This document shows, piece by piece, positions 50,513 to 56,095 of a stretch of 56,095 nucleotides of DNA. Position 1 is the stretch's first letter, and every line of letters begins with the position of its first letter. A model generated the notes under the pieces. That model searched no databases. It saw only the letters and a program-made list of their open reading frames with translations, and had not been told where the DNA came from. Both the position numbers and the translations under genes were made by a program. The DNA comes from Dehalococcoides mccartyi. Its GTDB lineage: Bacteria; Chloroflexota; Dehalococcoidia; UBA2979. The DNA is taken from the NCBI GenBank assembly GCA_945888895.1, contig CAMDAY010000001.1, forward strand, positions 1-56,095. Direction: 5' to 3'.

Positions 50513-51817
50513 CTAGTGGAGATCGCGGATGGATCGGGTGGCCCAGATGCCGGCAGCGAAGAGGCCGAGGGCGATCGCCACGCCGCCGAGCGCGAGCTGT
50601 GGGCCGAACGCCTCGGCGAGCAGCGCGATCATGAAGATGCCAAGCGACTCGAAGCCATCCTCGAGGACGACGATGCTGCTCACGCGGCCGCGGTATTCGT
50701 CCGAGACGTTGGACTGGATCAGGATCTGGACGAGCGACTGACGACCAGCCTGCCCCACGCCCAGCACGATCACGATCCCGGCGCTGATCCAGAACACGTT
50801 CGACACGGAGAACGCGAGGAGCCCGGTCGCGAGGATCGCGAGGCTGGCGATCAGCAACTTGCCCCGGTTCCGGCTGGGCAGCGATGCGATGAGCAGCGAT
50901 CCGGCAAGCGCCCCGACGGCGGTGAACGACAACAGCGCGCCCATGACCGTCGCGGTCCGATCCCGGTCGCCCCCCGTCAGGACCACATCGACGAATCCGG
51001 GGAGGAGACGCTGGTACGGCAGCGACAAGATGCCGACGACGACGTGCAGGCCCAGCAGGATGCACAGGGTGCGCTGTCCGCGGAGGTAGACCAACGCCTC
51101 CTTGATCGATGCGAGTCCACTCACCTCGGCATGTGGGCCCACCGCGATGGACGGGCTCGTACCGCCGTCGGCGGCGTGCCGTGCGGCGGCACGGGTCATC
51201 GCGTTGGTCTTGGGCACCCGGAACAGCGTGACGAGCCCAAAAAGGAAGAGCGCCGCCATGAGTGCGAAGACCCAGCCCGCGCCGATCGAGGCGATCATCA
51301 CCCCGGCCAGCGCGGGAGCACCCAGGCGCAGGATGTTCATGCCGAACTGGTTCAACGCGAAGGCGTTCATCAGCCGCTCGCGCCCGACGACCTCGGGGAT
51401 CATCGACTGCCGCGCGGGCATCACGAAGGAGTTCACGATGCCCTGGATCAGCGCGCCGACCATCAGGTGTTCGAAGCGCAGCACGTCCGCGAAGAAGAGG
51501 GCCGCGAGCACCGACGCGATGACCGCATTCGACACCTGGCCGATCTGGATGACGACGCGCCGACTCGACCTGTCGGCGACGACGCCGCCATACAGCGCAA
51601 GGAAGATGCGAGGCAGGGAGTTCGCGAGCTCGACCGCGCCGAGGGCAGCGAAGGAATCGGTGAGGTGGTACGCGAGGTAGCCGCGCACGACCATCTGCAT
51701 CAGCTGCGCGGACTGGTTCCCGACCTGCGAGAGCATGTACCACCGGAACGCCGGCACCTCGATCAGCGCGTCGAAGGTGTGGAAGCGGCGCGCCGACCTG
51801 CCGGGTTCGAGGGCCAA
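50513..51817 (-). CDS. MFS transporter (EntS/MFS_3-type exporter)
   Basis: 434 residues, about 12 membrane segments. FRWYMLSQVGNQSAQLMQMVVRGYLAY in helix 1, GGVVADRSSRRVVIQIGQ between helices 2 and 3, and SFVMPARQSMIPEVV (compare AITQPARQAFVYDVS in the gene at 41154) place it with the EntS-like exporters. It probably exports a small molecule. It is a single gene, 115 bases upstream of the thiolase-like gene on the same strand. Confidence 0.88.
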   Translation of the reverse strand: MALEPGRSARRFHTFDALIEVPAFRWYMLSQVGNQSAQLMQMVVRGYLAYHLTDSFAALGAVELANSLPRIFLALYGGVVADRSSRRVVIQIGQVSNAVIASVLAALFFADVLRFEHLMVGALIQGIVNSFVMPARQSMIPEVVGRERLMNAFALNQFGMNILRLGAPALAGVMIASIGAGWVFALMAALFLFGLVTLFRVPKTNAMTRAAARHAADGGTSPSIAVGPHAEVSGLASIKEALVYLRGQRTLCILLGLHVVVGILSLPYQRLLPGFVDVVLTGGDRDRTATVMGALLSFTAVGALAGSLLIASLPSRNRGKLLIASLAILATGLLAFSVSNVFWISAGIVIVLGVGQAGRQSLVQILIQSNVSDEYRGRVSSIVVLEDGFESLGIFMIALLAEAFGPQLALGGVAIALGLFAAGIWATRSIRDLH

Positions 51818-51938
51818 GCGTATCTGCTTCCTGCGGTCGCGCCGTGCGGCGTTTCATGCGGCGCACGAGGGCGTCCGCTACGTCGCGCATCCTACAAGAC
51901 GGGGCAACCCCGTCGCGGCGCCGCGAAGCAGCCCGGCG

Positions 51939-52238
51939 CTACGGCACCCCGCCGATGTCGCCGCCTCCGCCGAAGCCGCCACCGAAGTCGCTGCCGCCAC
52001 CATGACCGCCGAAGTCACCGGGATGGTGGTAGCCGGGATCGACACCCGCGCCGAGGTCGCCGTCGAGGCCACCTGGCTGGTGCTGCCCGTCAGGCGTGTG
52101 GTTCATGTAGAAGAGCCCGCCGAGGAGCCACATGGGAGTGCCCCAGAGCGTGGCGTTCGGGTCATCCTTGCGACGGCGGCCCGTCGCCCGGAAGAGCAGG
52201 TACAGCGCTCCGCCCACGACCGCGCCGATGATGAGCAT
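51939..52238 (-). CDS. small membrane protein with glycine/histidine-rich tail
   Basis: 99 residues from the ATG at 52238 (a GTG two codons upstream at 52244, with GAGGTG before it, is equally good). One or two hydrophobic segments (LIIGAVVGGALYLLF and TPMWLLGGLFYM) precede a tail that is almost only Gly, Asp, His and Pro, ending FGGGFGGGGDIGG. Such tails occur in several small bacterial membrane proteins of unknown role. Codon use is that of a real gene in its first half. Confidence 0.6.
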   Translation of the reverse strand: MLIIGAVVGGALYLLFRATGRRRKDDPNATLWGTPMWLLGGLFYMNHTPDGQHQPGGLDGDLGAGVDPGYHHPGDFGGHGGGSDFGGGFGGGGDIGGVP

Positions 52239-52358
52239 CTCCACGGGGCACCTCGAGACGCGCGGGCGAGGGGCGACAGTCATCGCCGGGCCGCTTGCAT
52301 GTGGAGGATACGCTCGGCGCGTCCCCGCGGACGCACCCGCTGGCGGATTCGACGCGCG

Positions 52359-53444
52359 TCAGGAGAAGTCGCGCAGCGCCGCCAGGGTGCCCTCGTCCAT
52401 CCGGCGCACGATCTCTGCCACCAGGCGAATCGCCTGCTCGACGTCCGACCGGGCGATGACTCCCGTGTGGCTGTGTAGATAGCGGGTCGGCACGACGATG
52501 TTGACGGTGGGCGCGCCGCGGCGGGAGCGCTGCATCGCGGCGCCGTCCTGCCCGTACCCCGTGAGCACGTTGAATTGGAGTGGGATGTCGAGGTCGCCAG
52601 CGACGTCGATCACGAAGTCGCGGAGGAGCAGGTTCGGGAGCATCGAACTGTCGTGGAGGAACAGGCCGGGGCCGTGGCCGAGCCGCTCCTGCGCCTCGTC
52701 CGGGGTGATGCCGGGGTAGTCGCCGGCCACGCCCGACTCGAGGTTGATGCCGAGGTCCGGCTCGACCGCGTACGCGCTGGTCTCCGCACCGCGCAGGCCG
52801 ATCTCCTCCTGCACGGTCGCGACCGCGAAGGTGGTCGCCGGGCCGGGCGCACCGGCACGCAGTTCGCGCATCACCTCGATCATCACGGCGACGCCGACGC
52901 GGTCGTCCCACGCCTTGCCGAGGTACAGCTCACCGCCGGCGAGCGGGGCGAAGCGGCTGTCGGGGACGATCGCGTCGCCGGGACGGATGCCCAGGCGCTC
53001 CTCGGCGTCTCGCTTGTCGTGCGCGCCGACGTCGAGGAACAGGTCGTCGCGCTCGAAGAGCTTCTCGCGCGCCTTCGGCGTCATGACGTGGACGGTCTTG
53101 ATGCCGGTGACACCGAGCACCGGGCCGGCGTGCGTGAGCACCATCCAGCGCTGGTTGACGATCGCCTGGTCGAGCCAGCCGCCCAGGGGCTGAAACTTCA
53201 CGTACCCCTCGTCGGTGATCCGCCGGACCATCAGGCCGAGCTCGTCCATGTGCGCCGTGAGCATCACCCGGGGGTGCCCGTCCGCCGGGCCGAGGCGCGC
53301 GATCAGGGAGCCGAGGCCGTCCGTCTCGATCGCGTCCGCCAGCGGCGTGAGCTCGCGCCGGACGATGGCGCGGACGGGCCCTTCGAACCCGGAGGGGCCG
53401 TAGGCATTCGAGAGCTCTTCGAGCAACGGCTGCACATCGGGCAT
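52359..53444 (-). CDS. M42-family metallopeptidase (glutamyl/deblocking aminopeptidase-like)
   Basis: 361 residues. LEELSNAYGPSGFEGPVRAIV at the N-terminus, VMLTAHMDELGLMV (metal His and Asp), AWDDRVGVAVMIEV, TVQEEIGLRGAE (catalytic Glu and metal ligand), INLESGV and YLHSHTGVI (last metal His) are all M42 blocks. The enzyme is a cytosolic, dinuclear zinc or cobalt aminopeptidase, usually forming dodecamers. It probably trims peptides. Divergent from the MFS gene at 53568, with 123 bases between starts. Confidence 0.95.
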   Translation of the reverse strand: MPDVQPLLEELSNAYGPSGFEGPVRAIVRRELTPLADAIETDGLGSLIARLGPADGHPRVMLTAHMDELGLMVRRITDEGYVKFQPLGGWLDQAIVNQRWMVLTHAGPVLGVTGIKTVHVMTPKAREKLFERDDLFLDVGAHDKRDAEERLGIRPGDAIVPDSRFAPLAGGELYLGKAWDDRVGVAVMIEVMRELRAGAPGPATTFAVATVQEEIGLRGAETSAYAVEPDLGINLESGVAGDYPGITPDEAQERLGHGPGLFLHDSSMLPNLLLRDFVIDVAGDLDIPLQFNVLTGYGQDGAAMQRSRRGAPTVNIVVPTRYLHSHTGVIARSDVEQAIRLVAEIVRRMDEGTLAALRDFS

Positions 53445-53567
53445 GGGAATCTCCTCGGGGCGTCCTGCGGCGGTGCCGCCAGCCTAAGTTGCATCGTCTG
53501 GCCTCGCCACAGCCGGCGCTTCGAGGTTGCTCGGCTCGCCTCGCGATTGGCGACTACACTCCCGCGG

Positions 53568-54884
53568 ATGATCTCAGAAGCCTCTCCCCGCGCCGAGCAC
53601 ACCGACCCCCATCGCGGCGCGGGACACTTCTATGGCTGGAACGTGCTCGCGGCGGGTAGCCTGATCATGGGCGTGGCCTCCGGCGTCTCGGGGTACGCGG
53701 CGACGATCTTCTTCGTGCCGATCTCGACCGCGCTCGGACTGAGTCACGCGGCGACGTCGCTGGCCACCTCGGTCGCTCGCCTGGAGAACAGCTTCCTGGC
53801 GTTCTTCGTGGGGTACGCGATCGACCGATTCGGGCCGCGGCCGGCGATCGCCGTCGGCATGACCCTCACGGGCGTCGGTCTGATCATGTTCGGGCTGTTC
53901 GCGAACTCGCTGCTCACGCTGATCGTCACGTGGAGCTTCATGGTCGCCCTCGGCGCGAGCGTGGGCGGGTTCGCGCCGGTCTGGGCCGCGCTGAACAACT
54001 GGTTCGTGCGACGCAAGGGCCGCGCCATGGGCGTCGGCATGGCGGCGCAGTCGCTGGGCGGGCTGCTGATCGCACCGGTGCTGGCGTTGCTGATCGCAAC
54101 GTGGGGCTGGCGCATCGCGGCAGTGATCGTCGGTGTCTGCGTGCTGGTGATCACGCTCCCGGCCTCTCGTGTGATGCACGGCCGACCGTCAGACCTCGGC
54201 CTGCTGCCCGACGGCGACGCACCAGTCGATGCACGCGAGGACATTGAACCGTCGCCCGAGCGTGCCGGAATCGTGCAGCGCCCCGTCGACAACTTCTCGC
54301 TCCGGCAGGCGATGCGCACGCCCACGCTGTGGATCCTCGGCCTGGCGTTCGGCATCCGGCAGATGGTGTCCGGCGGCGTCACGCTTCATCTCTCGCCCAT
54401 GCTGCAGGCCGAGGGCCTGAGCAGCGTCCACGCGGGTGCGATGGTGGGACTGCTGGCGTTCATGGGGGTGGTCGGCGCCCTCGTCATCGGTACGCTCGCC
54501 GATCGGTTCGAGCGGCGTCGAGTCGCGGGCGCCGTCGTGGTGATCGAGTCGTTGTCGCTGTTCGTGCTCTTCTTCGGCGAGGTCGGGTGGACGCTGTACC
54601 TGTCCCTGATCGGATACGGCTTCGCGATCGGCGTGCACACGCTAAACCGCGTGCTGTTGGGCGACTACTTTGGTCAGACGCACTACGCGCGGCTCTGGGG
54701 ACTGCTCAGCGTCGCCACGACGCCGCTGGCGATCACCGGCCCAGTGCTTGCGGGGTGGGTGTTCGATACGAGCCAGAGCTATGACTCCGTGATCCTCGTA
54801 TTCGCCGTGCTGCTCGCGGTCGCCGCAGTCGGCTACTTCAACTGCCGCCCCCCTGCCGCGCCGATAGCGCCGATCACGGCGTGA
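53568..54884 (+). CDS. MFS transporter (OFA/monocarboxylate-type)
   Basis: 438 residues, about 12 membrane segments. GHFYGWNVLAAGSLIMGVASG opens helix 1; GYAIDRFGPRPAIAVGM, FSLRQAMRTPTLWILGLAFGIR and WNVLA-type elements resemble the transporters at 35351 and 46468, giving three related members within 20 kb. Likely an organic-anion permease. ATG at 53568 has no strong ribosome site (CCCGCGG upstream). Its 3' end overlaps the convergent L,D-transpeptidase gene by 11 bases. Confidence 0.9.
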   Translation: MISEASPRAEHTDPHRGAGHFYGWNVLAAGSLIMGVASGVSGYAATIFFVPISTALGLSHAATSLATSVARLENSFLAFFVGYAIDRFGPRPAIAVGMTLTGVGLIMFGLFANSLLTLIVTWSFMVALGASVGGFAPVWAALNNWFVRRKGRAMGVGMAAQSLGGLLIAPVLALLIATWGWRIAAVIVGVCVLVITLPASRVMHGRPSDLGLLPDGDAPVDAREDIEPSPERAGIVQRPVDNFSLRQAMRTPTLWILGLAFGIRQMVSGGVTLHLSPMLQAEGLSSVHAGAMVGLLAFMGVVGALVIGTLADRFERRRVAGAVVVIESLSLFVLFFGEVGWTLYLSLIGYGFAIGVHTLNRVLLGDYFGQTHYARLWGLLSVATTPLAITGPVLAGWVFDTSQSYDSVILVFAVLLAVAAVGYFNCRPPAAPIAPITA

Positions 54885-55913
54885 TCGAGGCCGGCGTGGC
54901 GGAGGGCGTCGCGCTCGGTGATGCCGAGGGCAACGGGATCGGCGATGTGGTCGCGACGGGCGTCGGCGTCGGGGTGACGCTCGGGATCCTCGTGGCGGTT
55001 GGACTCGGCGACGGCGTCGCGGTCGGCGAGGGCGACGGCGCGGGCGTTGCGACCGGCGTGGGCGCGGGGGCGGGCGTGGGGCCGCCGCTCTCGCGGATGA
55101 TCACGCGCATGTTCGAGGAACCGAACAGCCAGAGGAACTGCGCGTCCGGAAGCTGCAGACCGATGCAACCGTGGCTTGTCGGCGTCAACCCGAACACTCC
55201 GACCGGCTGCCAGTAGTTGAGGTGCATCGCGAACCCGCCCGCGGCGAAGTACTGCGTGAACAGCACGTTCTGCACGTCGTAGAACTCGCTCTCGTCGAAA
55301 CCGGCGCTCGAGGAGGTCATGCGCTCATTGGGCACGCGCGCCTGCACGGCGAACGCCCCGGTCGGGGTCTCGAAGTCGGCGGATCCGGTCGTGACGTGCA
55401 TCTCACGGACGGCGCGGTCGCCCTCCATCGCCCACGCGGTCTGCGCGCCGAGGTCGACGATCACGTACCGCTCCGCGGAGGCGCGTGCGGCGGGGATGCC
55501 GTCGCCCGCGAGCATCACGAACAGCCGGTACAGGTAGCTGCCGTCGGAGAGCCGGTACCAGACGCGCTCCCATTCGTGCGAGACCGGCACCCAATCCTGC
55601 TCGCCGATGATCCAGTTGTCGCCGCGCTCGGCCGCCACGAGGTCCACCGTGGCGCCGGCCGGGAGCTGACGCACGGCCCGCGCGCTCATCGACGGTGCGG
55701 AGCGCGTGGCGGTGGGTAGCACGAGGGTTGCCGAGGTGGGGGGAACGGCAGCGGGGTCGGAGGGGCGATCGGAGTCGCGGTGGGACTGGGCGATGGCGTC
55801 GCCGTGGTCGTCGCCGTGACCTCGGGCCGATCGGTAGCCGATGCGGTCGTCGACGTGCTGACCTGCACCGCCGGAGCGGCCCTGGTGCCGCCACATGCGC
55901 CGGCGACGAGCAC
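54874..55913 (-). pseudogene. L,D-transpeptidase (YkuD) lipoprotein gene with frameshift and no start codon
   Basis: The catalytic domain is intact in one frame: RYVIVDLGAQTAWAMEGD, TPTGAFAVQAR, GFAMHLNYW, and the active site PTSHGCIGLQLPD (His and Cys), followed by a C-terminal Pro-Thr-Ser-rich tail of about 70 residues. The N-terminal part (LVLVAGACGGT lipobox, Thr-Pro linker) is in another frame. The switch falls at the six-G run at 55738-55743; one more G would join them. Upstream, the hydrophobic leader (WLVGLLG) has no in-frame ATG, GTG or TTG. The enzyme would cross-link peptidoglycan outside the membrane. Single-base errors in the assembly are a simple explanation. Confidence 0.75.
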
Positions 55914-55975
55914 CAGCAGGCAAGAGCCGAGGAGGCCGACGAGCCAAGACGACGCGTGGCCGCGTCGGGAGTTAG

Positions 55976-56095
55976 AAGTATCTCGACGAGCCCCGTCACC
56001 ACGTCGAGTTGGTGCAGGATATCTTCGCGAAGATCGGTCTCGACACTGCGACGGAGACGCCGGCCGTGAAGTCGATGAAGGACGCCGCAGAGGCC
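55976..56095 (+). pseudogene. possible ferritin-like (YciE/YciF-type) protein fragment, runs off the window
   Basis: An open frame from 55976 to the window end reads LDEPRHHVELVQDIFAKIGL and then ETPAVKSMKDAAEA. This resembles the helix 'HVERLeqiFe.LG..P..k...amegl' of ferritin-like DUF892 proteins. A TAG at 55973 and no ATG in frame mean the N-terminal part is missing, unless translation starts at the TTG or GTG at 56009/56012. Weak call from ~40 residues. Confidence 0.35.

Noticed and set aside
54890..55080. Tandem DNA repeat or CRISPR-like array
   Set aside because: The repeating GGCGTCGG-like units encode the Pro-Thr-Ser tail of the L,D-transpeptidase; no spacer structure.

Overview
The window is a high-GC (roughly two-thirds G+C), gene-dense bacterial chromosome segment with no rRNA, tRNA, CRISPR array, transposase, integrase or phage gene that I can see. 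The best taxonomic guess is a Chloroflexota bacterium (Dehalococcoidia-like) rather than an actinobacterium. The support is coenzyme F420 genes (cofC, cofD, an FbiB-like reductase, an F420-type PPOX enzyme), secreted proteins with long Thr-Pro linkers, a DUF5305 protein, and CoA-based catabolic genes. This is inference from content, not a phylogenetic result.

Layout. 0-12.3 kb: an alpha/beta hydrolase 3' part, an enoyl-CoA hydratase, an FbiB-type nitroreductase, a secreted DUF1906/GH25-like protein with an SH3 domain, an MBL-fold hydrolase, a frameshifted phospholipase-D/cardiolipin-synthase-like gene, two flavin monooxygenases (one with a Baeyer-Villiger fingerprint), a cyclic-nucleotide-binding protein and an overlapping cofD-cofC pair. 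12.6-22.5 kb: catabolic genes, namely an FMN 2-hydroxyacid dehydrogenase, an NHL-repeat protein, an FKBP, two amidases (one frameshifted), a ThuA-like protein and two tandem class III CoA-transferases, one of which lacks the catalytic Asp. 22.5-28.6 kb: a soluble NAD-dependent formate dehydrogenase operon (fdsG-fdsB-fdsA-fdsD-fdhD). 29.4-34.3 kb: a protease-MoxR-DUF58-VWA-VWA operon, with a sortase-like lipoprotein (Ser in place of the catalytic Cys) upstream. 35-56 kb: six MFS transporters interspersed with a GNAT, an enoyl-CoA hydratase, a truncated DUF5305 gene plus an RTX-like secreted protein, a crotonyl-CoA carboxylase/reductase homologue, a second NHL protein, a periplasmic-binding-protein fold without signal peptide, a DUF35 plus SCP-x-thiolase pair, an M42 peptidase, and a frameshifted L,D-transpeptidase at the right end.

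The genes read as a generalist heterotroph that degrades amides, organic acids and perhaps terpenoid or steroid-like carbon through CoA thioesters (hydratases, CoA-transferases, thiolase-like/DUF35, CCR), oxidises formate to NADH, and uses F420 and flavin redox enzymes. Recognisable DNA-binding regulators are absent.

The clearest unexplained structure is between genes: two families of G/C-rich palindromic elements (three ~91-93-base bipartite copies, and at least six simpler hairpins) lie mostly at gene 3' ends, and an octamer, CCTCGACG/CGTCGAGG, appears far too often. Three genes carry apparent frameshifts and several gene remnants are present, so either decay or base-level assembly error affects this sequence.
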